Source: Phoebastria nigripes
Lineage: Eukaryota; Chordata; Aves; Procellariiformes; Diomedeidae
Direction: 5' to 3'
Assembly (NCBI GenBank): GCA_035582835.1
Contig: JAYKAV010003358.1
Location: 250,054 to 314,053, forward strand
Length of the DNA: 64,000 nucleotides
A program made the position numbers and the translations under genes. Every line of letters starts with the position of its first letter. The stretch's first letter is position 1. Shown here piece by piece: positions 1 to 13,004 of this stretch. The notes below the pieces were generated by a model, which saw nothing but the letters and a program-made list of their open reading frames with translations, was not told the origin of the DNA and made no database searches.

Positions 1-2454
1 TGTCAATATTGGGGATACCGAGAGTTTTGCCAATACAGCAATAATACAGATAGAGAGCACATGTAAATTGGACTGCAAAAATGTACAGCCAGGATATATT
101 CTAAGAGTATGGAGACTTCCAAGTGAACTCTGATCAGAGGTGTTAGGTTTACACATCTCTACTGATATCAGACCCCAGCTGGCTCAGAAAATGTTGCCAA
201 CTTTCTGCTGTTATTTGGTTAAACCAGAAGAAGAGTAAGTCTCTTAGGGGTTATTAATAGTTTTATGTAATAGTAACAGAAAGTAACTTTTCCTGCTTTA
301 GTTTGTAAGAGATTTTCCAGCATAAAGCTTCTACTAATAATAATGTCTTCTCATCACTGGCAAAGCTTTTCTGTAATGCCTTAGGGATGTGCACTAGCAG
401 TTACCTGCAGGAAAACCTCCCTGCTAGCGCTGAGGAGCCGATCCCAAAAGCCAAGTGAGAGAGGTCAAATCTGGGAAGAAATAGAAAAGGGCAATCCCAG
501 CATTAAACTGTTCATGATACTTTGATCTTCTCAGTGAGACGCAGTGATGGGGAGATAATGGACAATAAACATTTCAGGGCAGCTGGAGTATATCAGGTCT
601 GCCACAGGTNAAGGATTTAGTCTGCTACTCCAAAAATGACATGGCTGCAGCAGAAAGTATAAGGGGAGTTGTAAGGTATTGAACTGATTTAAACTTATCT
701 GGTCATCGATGACAAATAGGGAGTTGTTAAGAGAAAAAAAGAAAGGGGGAGAAAAAAAAAGAAAGAGAAGCCAGAAAGAGTAACAGGTTAACACCATTAT
801 TATTCCAAGAAAAAACACATTACTAACGTGAAAGCCAGGGCAGTATTCTTTTGGAAGGCTTTCACAGGGAACCCTAAAGATTATACACAGGTTAATATAG
901 ATATATTGCCCTTAGAAATTATATGGTTCCAACTAGATTTCTAATACTTAACATGCAAAACAGAGTCTTTTAGTATCGGTAACGTGTTCCCACTTCCTCC
1001 AAAAATAACCCTGTAACCCTGTTCCATCCCAGCAAAACTCTTGCATAGGTCTAGTGCTTATTAAAAAATACTGATATTGAGCAAATTATGTATAAAGCTG
1101 CTTAAGATTATTTTCTATAAATAGNGCATTGCTAAGCACTATTTCAGCTTCAAATTGCTGGTTTTGGAGCAGGAATTGCTAGGTGAAATTCTGTGTACAG
1201 ACTGAACAGTTGCAGCACAGTCCCTTTGGCATTAAGATCTGTGAGCTCCTAAATGCGCACAGTTAGTTTACCTGTCTTATGCTCCTGAGGCATATGATTT
1301 CTTTGACTATTCATAAAATAACTGTTTCCTCCCTGGAAATGTTGATAGATACCAAATGTTTCATACTTTTTAGCACAAATAATGATTTGTCCTTAAATTT
1401 GTCCTAAAAATGTTTCTGATTAATTCCCATATTTAGAACCTATTGATCATCCCAGCCAAGGAGTGGAGATAGTATCATGCGTATTAGATCACCAGTCTCA
1501 CATCACTGAGTAGTGAAAAAACAAATAACTGGACAACATAGAAATAATTCCTAGGCTGCAGTTCAGTGAACAGCTTTAATGAATGTACTCAAATACTGAG
1601 CAGTTCAGAAATCAAGAATAAATCAGAGAAAGAAAAGACGGTTTAACTTATTGGGTGCTATATTTGTGGTGAACATTTCCACCAGCTGTAGCGAGTACGT
1701 TTCTGTCATGAGGCTGACGCTGTCCCTTTTGCATTCTGCTCACCACCTTTCCTGATGCCCAGGAGCCTCTTCTTAATTCCTTCTCTGTTGCTGCAGCTCC
1801 TAAAATTGCTTTATGTCTTTTATGCTGTCATATTTACTTGCACTAAAAGGTACTGCAAACCAATTTACAGTTATGTATAGCATCACTTTTTACATGTCAC
1901 CATATTAAAGAGCCTTGTAGCATTTCCATTTTAAACCCTTATTTCAGCTTTTATAAATCCTGCCTGCTTCTAATTACGTCAGGCTGAAGACAACAGTGTA
2001 AATGTTAACCCCACAGACTGATTTACAGGGAATGGTAGGCGTCTATTTATTTTAAAATATGAGGCATCAGAAAAGGCAGTGATTTTGATAGTCTCTTTTT
2101 TTAATACTAGGCTTTAATTCACAAGAGAACACAAAAGCTCTGATTATTTACCTTGTAATGGGAGATAAGTTGAGTGGAATTAATGGAACTACAGTATTAA
2201 GAAATAGAAGGAACTGGATAAAATTTGTCAAGGGTTGTCTTTTTTACATTGTCCTTTACATGAGAACACAAGGGATTACTTGAANAGATTCAGAGCTGAT
2301 ACATAGAACAAAGAAAAATATTTTTTTCTTTATAAAGTATACGATCAGTGACTGCTCTGGGGGTTAATCAAGGCAAACCTTGTGGCTGAATTACAAATAA
2401 GAGCTATCGATCTCATGGTATATTAGAAGCAACAATTGCTTTACAGAGTATGGG

Positions 2455-2665
2455 TCATGGCTGTTGGGTCGTACCCTGTTTGGATGACAGTAACAGTGGG
2501 GTATGGCAGGGTTCTGTCCTGGGACTTGTCCTGTTTAACATCTGTATCAGCGTCCTGGAGGAAGCAACAGAAGGCACTTCTGTGAGGTTTGCAGATGACA
2601 CCAAACTGGGGGGGGCCAGTCGATAGGCAGGAGGGCAGGCTTGAGAGACAGGCCAGCATGGATGC
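2455..2665 (+). mobile_element. Degenerate CR1 LINE fragment (reverse transcriptase)
   Basis: Reading 2501 onward on the plus strand gives [14 protein letters not shown] followed shortly by [10 protein letters not shown]. These match the adjacent blocks of the CR1-type non-LTR reverse transcriptase, normally close to GSVLGPVLFNI and FADDTKLGG, where the two aspartates are the catalytic pair. About 37 codons are free of stops, but the following sequence is degraded and the element is truncated at both ends, with no CR1 3' octamer tail nearby. It is an old, non-functional insertion in the SMYD3 intron, in the same orientation as the gene. The limits are approximate. Confidence 0.8.
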
Positions 2666-3841
2666 TGTTGGTCATAGATGGGAACAAAGCTGTGCTGTCT
2701 TATATAAGCAGAGGATGTGATACAAAATGTACAGATCTTTCTCAGCCTCCTCCAGTTCTCTTGTTTACAGCACAGTCTTACTTGTTACTTGTATTCTGTT
2801 TAATCTCTCTTTGCAAGTGGACTACTGGGCATTGACCAGTGCCAAGGGCTGGGAAACATCACTCCACAGAACTATCTTTATTTCAGCTTTTAGTATGTTA
2901 CTGTTCCCCTTCCTGTCCCTCAGGCCTTGGTAAATCTTATAAAATCCTTTTCAGATTGAAATCCTACTCTTCCCAAGCCGTAACATGTTTTACANCATGT
3001 ATTTCTCTATAGTTGTCTTTTAGTTTCTTGTTGACAGTCTTTAGGTATCAGTTCCTTGGCTGGTAAATGTCTTCCTTATTCTTAAATTTATCCACTTTTT
3101 GTTTTGTTCAGAGCAACNCGTGGGGATAATAAATTGGCTCACAAGTACTTGACACTGTGTCTTAGTTCTTTCTGCCATGCCAGTTTTTCATAATACTGAA
3201 TCCTAGGGATGCCTGGAAGAAGCCAGCAGCATTTTTCCCACTTACATGTCTCCCAGAAGAGCAGCAAGCTGCCTTGATTTCTCTAGTAAACTCACTCAAT
3301 GGATGTGCTTCCACAAAAGGTGTTCCAATAGTTTAATAGATTTATTCCAGAATATGATAATAAACNGTTGTTTCAAATGTCAGTTTTAAGGCTTGCAAAA
3401 TATAACTATGTACATGCATAAGATCAGAGCATAAATCATCTCAGTAAAACAGCTTTGTAAATATTTATGAGCTCTTTGTTTCACACTTACTCCTTCTGTG
3501 ACCTCATCTTAAATTTTCACTTGCTTTAGTTTATGGCTGGTAGTCTGGGCTGAGTACCTGACATTGCTAAATTGCCACCTGTTTTCTCTGGTATTGTGTA
3601 TACCACAATCCTAAATCTTTATTGACTGCAGGTGAATGTATGATCTATAGGAAGAAACCTGTTTGTATGGAGGGGCAGATTCTGAATTCTGATGGACCAG
3701 TGTGAAGTTCAGCAGGCACCACGTTGCTGAACTAAAGCACAGCCTGTGTTTGTCCACGTGAGCTGCCATCCCTGNGGTGGCTGCAGGTGAGGCAGGACGC
3801 AAGTTCCCTGTTTGTGTTGGTATTTTGGATGGGGCTGGTTA

Positions 3842-3960
3842 TTCAGGAGGGAGAGGAAAAGGAGAGACATTAAAAAGATGGTTGAAAGGATGAAAGGTAA
3901 AGGTGTGGAACAAAGGAGATGTGAAGAGGCTGTGAAGGAGCAGTGGGAAAAGAATCAGAG
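3842..3960 (+). repeat. Purine-rich low-complexity block
   Basis: About 120 bases on the plus strand are dominated by A and G, with repeated GGAGA, GAAAGG and AAAGGA words. It is not a simple tandem repeat. It lies in the SMYD3 intron on the sense strand, so the transcript would be purine-rich here. No function is claimed. Confidence 0.5.
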
Positions 3961-6138
3961 CTGTCAGGATACAGCAGAGACAGTCTAGTGGAGACTGCAA
4001 AGATGAGTTATCACCTCATGCAAAAGTCTTTGCCTCCGTGGCTCCTTCTCCTGTGGCCGTGGCCCCAGGCATCCTGGCATTTCAGTGGCCCAGAGGAGAG
4101 GGAATGACCTTTTTCTCCTTCCTTTGCAGCAGTCACAGGTGAGGGTAGAAGTAATCATATAAGCATAATTTCTTTGCAATTTTTACAAAGTTGTGCATGC
4201 GCTCGCTACTCCCACTTGTGCCATGTTAGCACTGCAATTTCTATTACTTTTCACTAATTCACACCAAAATCTCTGACTTAGTTGCATTTTCTCCCTATTT
4301 AACTAATGGTAGATAGCACCATGTTAATTGATATAATACCAGAAACAAAATCTAAAAATAAACCTACTGATAATTTTCCAGTGTTTGTTTAACCGGATCC
4401 TTGAAGTTCCTGAGTGGTCAGTTTGGACTGAGATAAGTGCTAACATTTTTCTTCTCTCTTGTCTGCTGGCTCTCCAGTCTTTTTGAAATGCAACCCACAA
4501 GGGGTCTGAACAAGTGGTGCTTGTGGCAATTCAGGATGAATTATTCTCATTGAGGAGTTGGTTTCTGCTGCTTCGTGAGAGGCTTTGGCAGATCAAGAGC
4601 TGTTGCTCCTGAGATCCTGCCAGGCATGCTTCCCATGTGTTTCTGTGTGTCTTCACTGAAACTACATGGGATCAGCAGAAAAGGGGGGTTTGGGTGTGAA
4701 AGCATTTTCCATGATGTTTACACATCTTCATTTGAGATTCGTAAGGACAGCCAGATACACTGCCATTTAAACAATTACCTGTATTTAATCAAGTTTGCAT
4801 TTTCATTACTGAAAAATAATAGAGAAAGATAACTCAATCATTTGCATGCAGACTTATCTTAGACGATTCCTATACATTGTACAAATTTACATCATTTAAT
4901 GTCTTAGCATGCATTTAATCATACCCATGCAGATTGAAGTGTCTTTCTGACTGCAGTGGTATCATTCATTAGTAATTCCCCTGAAGTCCAATGATCATAG
5001 GTTTGGCGTAAACACAAAAAAAAATTCTTCAAAGAGTAGATTTTGGGAAGCTTATCATCTCTTCTTCCTGCAGTTGTGACCAATTTTGTATTTTTTTAGA
5101 CACTCCTCAAGCACACCCCTGGTGTACTTGAGGAAATAAAATGCTGTTTGATCAAATAGGACGTTTGTCTTCGGTGAGTCATATTTAAGGCTTTTATTCT
5201 TTCATTTGTGTAGTTAGTCAAAAAAGATCTAAGATCTTTTGCAGGTGACTTAACTTCCAGGTGTGTCCCTTCACCTCATATTTCCTGCTGGCCAGTTCCA
5301 GGCAAGTCTCGTCCATGGCTTTCTGCAGCCCCCAGGTTGCTCTTCTGAGATGCTCTCCACATCCAGGACACAGGGCTGGGGATCCAGGTGTTGNGAGCCA
5401 AGGGCCAGCAGACTTTGGAAATGCGGAGTGGTTATCATGAAAGCNTGGACATTTCAAGAGCATCTTGAGAGGAATTAATGATGACATTGCTCTCCATCTA
5501 CTTCCTAGAAAAAAAGAGAGCATAGTTCTGTTTTCATTAACTCCAGTGAGATTGATGGAAAACCTCTGCTTCTGTGACATTAATTGAGTAAGAACGGGAG
5601 TGTATCCTCACACTAGCAGATACCTTGTCTAGATGCACAAGCCAGGTCTGAGACGTTTCCTTGAATGTGCAGCACCAGTTCTTTCTGCAACAGGGAGCAG
5701 CAAGCAAACCCTCAGAAATGGTGGCCTGCTTTCCCTGCAGTCCCTCTCCTTCATCCTGGAGGATCCAGGACTGGGTTCCCTGCTGAAGCTTCCTCTTAAA
5801 ATTATACCTCTCCAGAGACCTGGGATTGTGAACAACCTCTGTTTGCAACACTAAGTACAGTAAATGCTATTGTATTATCCAACAGTAGCGAATTAAATAA
5901 TCCCACTCCCGTCAATTTCTAACAGGATAATGTTAAAGGCATTCCTCTGAGATGGAGAGCAATAATTTGCTAATTCCCCTCAGTATTTCATGCTTCTCAG
6001 TAGTGCAGCTAATTTTCTCTGAGTACCTTATTAACATTCACAGTGACTTTGCAGTCCCACCCTAATAGCTCTCCGCAGAGGCAGTGACTGTGAAGGTGAG
6101 AGCTGACAGTGACACATTTTCCTCCTTTTTCTCTGCAG

Positions 6139-6247
6139 ACTGTATTATCCTGGTTTCCATCCGCTGAGGGCTGTCCAGCTGATGCGCGTGGGCAAACTGC
6201 AGTACAGTCAAGATATGATTCCTCAAGCGCTGGAGACCTTGAAACAG
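6139..6247 (+). CDS. SMYD3: SMYD3 penultimate coding exon
   Basis: SMYD3 is a SET/MYND-domain lysine methyltransferase reported to methylate histone H3K4/H4K5 and cytoplasmic targets such as MAP3K2. This exon belongs to its C-terminal TPR-like helical domain. It starts after a polypyrimidine tract and CAG, completes a split codon with its first base, then gives 36 codons beginning LYYPGFHPLRAVQLMRVGKL and ending QALETLKQ. Remembered mammalian SMYD3 has FFPGSHPVRGVQVMKVGKLQ at the same place. Translation continues in register into the exon at 13005 only if this exon ends at 6247, so the donor is GC (GCCAGT) rather than GT. The convergent KIF26B neighbour supports SMYD3 over SMYD1 or SMYD2. The rest of the gene lies left of the window. 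Confidence 0.92.
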
Positions 6248-6253
6248 GCCAGT
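6248..6253 (+). other. SMYD3: Non-canonical GC splice donor (SMYD3 last intron)
   Basis: The exon ends CAG and the intron would begin GCCAGT. Compared with the consensus CAG|GTRAGT, positions +2 and +3 differ, while -3 to -1 and +4 to +6 match. The nearest GT, reached by extending the exon four bases to GTATTG, shifts the frame and gives a stop three codons into the junction (AGC CTA TAA). No sliding of the boundary yields GT-AG. I therefore infer a GC-AG intron. Confidence 0.7.
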
Positions 6254-9200
6254 ATTGTGAACTGTTTCTTCTCTGTCCCCCTCCCTCACTTCCCCCGAAC
6301 CTGCCGTGTGTCCCCCGCTTCTGCTCTGACTGTATCTCATGCCTTTGGATACTCCTCACCACTTTTTCCATCAGTGGTGTTTCCCCACGCTGCAGCTGAG
6401 TGTGGTGATGGGTCACAGTTGCTCAGCGTTTCAGGCACTGACTTCCTCCAGTATCAGTCACTGCTAATTACAGTTCAATAGCTCAGAGGTGCCTGCATGA
6501 AAAATTACTGTTAGATCCAAAGAGATAAAAATATCTCAGTGCCTCATACTCTTCTTCTTACGGTAGCAAAGTGAATCTGGGAGCACTGAAAGTACAAGAA
6601 CAGGAGCAGAGTTGCAGTTTCTACCCTCCTTATTNCCTATCAGGGATCTGTGATTTCAGATTGGAGAACTTTGCCTTTAATGCTTGTATTTTATTGTGAG
6701 CCACACTCAAATCAACAGGCATCTTCTTGATCCCTCCTATTTCTATATCATTCATCATCTTTCTTTTCTTTGACCTGGTTTTGCAGCTGGTGCTTTGCTA
6801 GTTACATTTCAGCTTTAAGCCATCCCTCTTGTACCTGAGCTGACTTTTATATTAATTTCCTCCTACCCTGGGCTCTGATTTGTCCTGCTGTTATATTGCT
6901 GTTAGTATCATCTTAAATATATTGAAGAATCCCTTCCATGTGCAACATGTCCTCAGGACGTAGACTCTCACTCGCTTCCCACCTCAAGCCCTCAATCGCT
7001 GCTAGGGTGTTTTTCTCCCCCCAGAAAATGTGCTGCCTCCAGTTCCCCTCAAAGAGGTCTTACGCTTATTCCCTTGTATTATTGATTGTCCTGTGGTTAG
7101 CTTGGCCTGAAGACAGTACGTGCTCTGTGCGGTTTCCCCTTTCGTCTCTCGGCCCACCTCCAGTGCCTGACACAGCCTCCTCATTGCCTTTGCTGAGCGC
7201 TGCAGAAAGCCGCCTGGCCCAGCTACTTGCCTGTTGCTGCTGGGCTGGAGCGGGCCCCAGTGCTGGCACCAGCGTCGCAAAGAAGTGCCGAAGTTGGCTG
7301 TATGTCCCTGTTGTTTAACATCCATACTATATGAAGAGCTAGTCTTGTGGCAAAGAGTTAGGGCAGCTGCTTGGGATAGAAGGGGATGGGTGTCTGCACT
7401 GGGGGTGAGGGAAGAAGTGGTTTTTACTCCTGCCTGGATCGCCTATGAAGTTAATTATCACTCATGACTCTCTAGATAACTTCGTAATTTGTACTTACTT
7501 TTTTCAACCCCCGTATCTATTTGGTTTTAACATCTGATTCATTATGCAAGCTGAATAACCAATAATTTCCACAAGTTGAAATAATAAATTAGTATTTAAT
7601 ACGATGCCAGTCTTACTAAGTCTTGGTAACTTAAATCTTCACTTGATATATTTAACTTAAATTATGGCCAATTCTGATCATTAAAAAGCAGATGGAAGAG
7701 TAATCAATTCTATTTTCCATGCATTATTCAGAAGTAAGTCATATATCTGTCATGTGCCAGGTAATCTGCTCTGCTATTTCCCCCGTAATATTTATAATTT
7801 CCAAACATTCAGACTTTCCTTTTTAGCAGGTGGAGTGAGACCCCAGTCAGAGGAGCTTCTATTTTCATTGATATTGCCGCAATAGATCAATTCNTCTAAT
7901 TGCATTTCTAATATGATACTGCATTAAATTAAACTGGAGTGAATTCCCCTAGAGACATCTGAATGCTGCTCATCAGTGAAGGTGAAAGGTGTGATGGGGT
8001 TTTGTATGTTTTTAGTGAGGAAGTTGCCCATTGCAAGCCTCATTGCTACTGTATTATCCTTTGAATACTGAGCAATGCCTAACACAGAAACCTTTTTTCA
8101 AGCTGTGATCTCCTCTTTCCCTGAAAAGGGAGAATAAGGTGCTGCTTACCGTTCTATGCCATACCTCACTGCATCTCTAACTGGTCTCCAAGCCATTAGT
8201 GGTCCACNAGGACACAGTAAGTGCTTTACAGCTGAGATGCAGAACCATTTACAAACTAATCCTGTTGTGGTTTTGCCTATTCCCCCGTTCATCCTCCCCT
8301 TTTCACCCACGTGTGAGACAGGGAAAGACTGAACTCCCACTCTCTGGGAGCACAGCTGAGAGGAGGAAAAGCTTCTTGTCATCCTGTTTCTCCATGCAAC
8401 TTGTAAGCATAGGACACAATGCTTCTTTCGATGAGATCTGAAACTGATTCTCTTCATTGCTGTCTACACTGGAACAAATTAGAGCAAGGTATAATTCCCA
8501 GTTTGTTGTGAGTAAAGGATTCCTAATATAAGTCAGATAATGTCCTAGAGTTATAGGAGAACACAGTTTGGCCCTTTGTGATTAGATGTGTCAACAGAGC
8601 ATGCCACATGCTCAGAGCAGAAACTCCATTACCTTCTCTGCTTCATTACTCTTCTTAATACACTCTGATACTGAATAGCACCCTGTTGGAGCCCTCGTCA
8701 GACTAATTTCAGTGTGGCATTAAGGAGAAGGATGTGGAAGGTGCAGAGGAATTGAGATCTGAGTGAAATTCACCTCACTCATATAAATCCTGTTTAATCA
8801 GGCACAGCCTCAGAGCTGCTGGGGATTGACAGCCTCTCTGCAACAGATGCGCAGTCTGTTAAGGCCAGTAGATCTTCATACACAGCTCTGCAGCCTAGCC
8901 CTTGCTGCTGCTTTCTGTGCCACCCGAAAATGAATCACTATCATCATAACCACCTTACTCTTAGTGCCCTTTGGGTTTAGCTCTCTGCCCTGCATCCCCA
9001 AAGAAGGCTTAAATAATGTGGAGGGCTTTATGTTACCCATTAAAATGAAATCACCCCCTAAAATTATATTAGGCCCTGCAGAATCTAATTTGCCACGTTT
9101 TGGAAATAGAAGTGTTACAGAGAGGCAATGCTCTACTTCTGGAATAAAACCTGAAGGTAGCCCTTGGTTTATTGTACGACCAACGTATTATTTTTACATT

Positions 9201-12200
9201 TATATACACATATATATGAAAGATGTAATGGTGGGAGGACAAATGGAATTATAGATCGGGAAAACCTTTGTCAGCAAAAGACCGGAGCTGGAGCCCAGTC
9301 TGACAAACCTAATTTAACGAGCCTGGAATGACTGTAAAAAGCAGCAATAACAAAAGTTGCAACAAGCTGTCTTGTGAAGAGAAAAGCTTCTCGACCAGGA
9401 AGCAGCACTCCTGCAGGAGCCCAGGACGGGTCTGCATCTCTGGAGCTCAAGGGAGCCCCTAGCAAGTGTATAGATTTGTCCTGAGGTGCACCCATTAGCA
9501 TAAATATTTGTTAGGTGTCATTTGTTACCTTCACAGCACTGTAACTCACCTGTTTGGTTGCCCATAATCTGAGTGGAGCTGGACTCGGTTTGGGAGGACA
9601 GGCAGGGTGCGGAGGGGAAGGCTTGGATTCAAGGAGATGGCTTCATTTCTGAGCATCGTCTCCTCGAAGCAAGCCAATGAGTGCTGCAGCCCGTTGTCTC
9701 GGCTGCTGCTCCATCCTCTGGGCTGTGGTGGTGGTGGCTGCCTGTATCCATGCACTTTCCTGAGCAGGGCAGCGGTGCCCAGCTGCTGAGCGATGGCTGG
9801 TGGGGACGGAGGCAGGCAGGCAGGAGGATGCANGCAGGTACGACACTGACCGGCCAGTTTCCCCTGCAGACCCTGCACTTGGCTGGCACGGTCGCAGGAG
9901 CACCTTTGTNCTCCCATGAGCTGATGGGCATGGCTGTCTTGTCTCATGAAGGCCTGCAATAGGTACGATATCATTTCCCTTCTTACTGTAATCCCTGGTG
10001 TGGAGGCAAAAAGCACAGGAATTGGGCTAAAATCCCTCCCAGGTTTCACAGCAACACTGAAGAAATCCCCTTTCTCTAGGTGTTTGCTTCAAACACTGAA
10101 TTGTTTACCAGCTGCGGTTGATAGTAACTGTGATCGTTTTTGGTTTTCCTATGCCTGCTTTAACAAGGGTCCCCTTCATCAAGAGAGATGGAAAAACCCT
10201 CTGAAATGCTAGCCTTCACTTCATGCCATTTTGATGCGTGGCCATTTGCTTTCTGCTTTCCCTGTGATGGAGCGGTGCCGTCCTACATCTGCTCACAGTT
10301 CCCCGCAGCTGTGGTGATGGGCATCCCGTCCCATCCCCATGCAAATCAGGCACAAATGACTGCACTGCATTTCATTTGCATTCATGGAGCAACAGCCATA
10401 CCACTAATCTAATGGGTTTTATATTCTTCAGGGAGACAGTGTGTGGNTGATGACACTGTGGCCTGTGTTGCTGTCTTGCGATTACTATAGTTTTTCATAA
10501 CTAGATTTGTTCTTTTAGCTGAGAGGAAGACCACACAGACCACAAGACTCTGCTCAGCCTCAACTCTGCTGGTTAGCTGTGTGATTTAGGAGAGCAGGGG
10601 AGTGTTCAGAGAGCNTACATGTTCCTGCTTCTGCCCAGTAAAACAGTTCCTTGCTTTGGAGGTGAAATTATCCCCAGTTTTGCACTGACCTTTGCAAAAA
10701 CAGCTACATAACTTAATGCCAGTTTAATTTGGGGATTACAGAAGTCATTGCTATTCTGACTTCGATGCAGCTGGTTCTGACTTGTACTGCAGCGTGTGAG
10801 ACAGTACATTGCATGATAATGATTTTCTCCCTGAGGAAACAAAAGGATAAAGACTGGGTGCATTTAGGAGGAAAGAAAGGAAATGGAAAGGAAATGTTGG
10901 AGGTGAGAGAGAAGTCAGCAATGGTAGCATTATCTCAAGATTAGGTTTCATATTAAGGATTTTTGCCTTTTAACAGAGGCATATCCGTATGGACATCTCT
11001 GGCTGTGCATCAGGGTGTCCAGGTCCATCACTACTAGCCTGACCTCTGTCCTGTAGGTGGGCTGAAGATCAAGGTCAGCTGCCCCAGGACTGCAACTCAG
11101 ATGTATCCAAATGCACAGCTCTTAGCACAGGTCATTCACAATAAATCCTACAGCTTTCTTGGCCAGGGCATGCAAACACCGTGCACCAAGTGTGTCTGGA
11201 TCCATGGCCAATTCACCTGGCCACTTGCTCTAGGGTGATCCTGTCCCTTCCAGTTAGCCTGGGCACAGCTATGTGTTGCTGCACTGCAACATGCACGGGA
11301 TGCCACCTGCAGCTATCCTGCTCTGCACCATCCAGGGATTCCTATACCATGCAAGTGTTCAGCTTTCTCCATCCCACTGTCTCTGCCAGGGAAGGACTGG
11401 CTCTTATTCTTGCTTTTTACACTACTTTTTCAATTATTTATTTAAAAAAAAAAAAGCTCTTGTACAGCTTAATACCTCACACTCCACTATGTTGAAATAC
11501 TTCTATGATCTATTCTTTACAACATTTCCCCAATATTTTAAATTAGGAAAAGCAGAACACTAAGAACAATTTAGGCAGTCTTTTCAGGGAGTATAATTAT
11601 GACTTACTTGCAAACATTTTGCAAAAACATGACCAGCTTTGTATTTCTGCTAAAATAGAAATATGCAAAAATTGAGGATTTCTGATTTTATTTCACATTT
11701 CTTAGGCATTTCTAATGGTGATGAAAGCATTTCCATTGTTCTGTTTAACTGAGTATTTTATCATGTAGTAGTAGGGCATTGTGGTAGCTCAGAACATACT
11801 TGACTCTTTTTAGAGCTCCTTGCACACTCTGATTTGTTTTGACTGCTATTTCAACTTGTTCTTTCAATCTTTTGCTGCCTCCCTCTTCTTTTAAGAATTA
11901 GCTAATTCGAAGCAAAAATAAACTGTGCTAGAATTTCCATATGCTTGCCAGTCTCTAGAATTTGGAAGTAGGGTTTCATTCATTCCACCAAAGAATATAT
12001 TTATTTTTATTTTTATCTTTCCAATTTAAATGAGGCCCCTTCCTCAACATTTGCTTCCAAAACGATCCTTTTTCTGCAATCCAAAGCTGATTTAGCTAAT
12101 TTTGTCAGCTGACTGGACCAGGAACCCATTGAAACACAGGCTGCATTTAGTTTTTGACAATTCCTTAGTTTGGGATGAGGAAAAATCTCTGATGTCTTTT

Positions 12201-13004
12201 CTCCTACCAGTACACTTCTAGCTCCCTTGTTCTTTCTTCAGAAGTGCTGAATCCATTTCCATCTAGTATTTCTTGCCTTGCAGGGTGAATTTAATAGAAG
12301 GAAGAAGCAGAAATGTCATATGAAAAGTGATGATCTAAACATGAGCTGGGCAAAGAGCATTTCAGACATATCTGTGGCAGGGAATCAGCAACACTACAGG
12401 CAATATCAGCAAGTGTAAATTGGCCTAGCAATAGAAGATGACCAACACACAGAGAAAATAATCCCTGGGAAAAGCAGCAAAGACCCATTCCCCTGCATGC
12501 CTTTTTAGAGTGAAACTATTAATGTACTCATTTGTTTGATGCTATGCATAGTTTCTCCTGATACAGTTAAGGCACTGTATTCCATTGGTTAAGCATTAAT
12601 CCATTTCTATTTACAGGACTTTGAGGCTACTAACATCATGAACGTCACAGTCGTCTTTTAAATAATGTATCAAAACCTTGGGTGCTGTAGTTGACCAATC
12701 TTAAAACGGCCTTCATGCCTCAGTGCAAAAGTATCTTCCTCTACTATTCCAAACATCCATCTGTGCAACATATTCGTGGGCTTTAACACCTAAGAATAAT
12801 GTGTCAGTGCCTCCTCCTTTGTCAGGGACAAATCATTATACACCTTGGGATATTTCACTCCTATTTCTATTATGCCATGCATTCAAGTCCCCAGCTGCCA
12901 GCCACTTGAGGACCAGTACTTATATCCCTGCCCCACTGCACTGACCAACCCCTTCGTATGGTCTGCGCAATGACTAACATGTCCCTTTCTATTCTCTCCT
13001 CCAG
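6254..13004 (+). other. SMYD3: SMYD3 last intron
   Basis: This is intronic sequence of about 6.75 kb between the last two coding exons. It ends in a pyrimidine-rich tract and CAG at 13001-13004. It holds mostly unique AT-rich DNA, a more GC-rich patch around 9400-9950 with overlapping chance open frames on both strands, and a short TA-rich stretch near 9190-9220. I see no further SMYD3 exon, RNA gene or clear transposon. Confidence 0.8.

Larger units (their letters stand above)
1..6138 (+). other. SMYD3: SMYD3 intron, 3' portion (plus CR1 fragment)
   Basis: This stretch lies upstream of the penultimate SMYD3 coding exon and is read as the downstream part of a long intron. The preceding SMYD3 exon should encode the helical-repeat segment before the exon at 6139, and I do not see it here. 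Open frames in the region are short, lack splice-site support and resemble no family I know. The contents are AT-rich unique sequence, a degenerate CR1 piece near 2455-2665, and a purine-rich block at 3842-3960. The intron ends in a strong polypyrimidine tract and CAG just before 6139. Intron identity is inferred from the exon. Confidence 0.8.

Noticed and set aside
5218..5580. 120-codon minus-strand open frame
   Set aside because: No recognisable domain, no splice or poly(A) support, and a length within chance expectation for 64 kb.
9546..10049. 167-codon minus-strand open frame in the SMYD3 intron, with overlapping plus frames
   Set aside because: It lies in a GC-rich patch where stops are rarer, contains N bases, overlaps open frames on the other strand and resembles no known family. 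Composition explains it.
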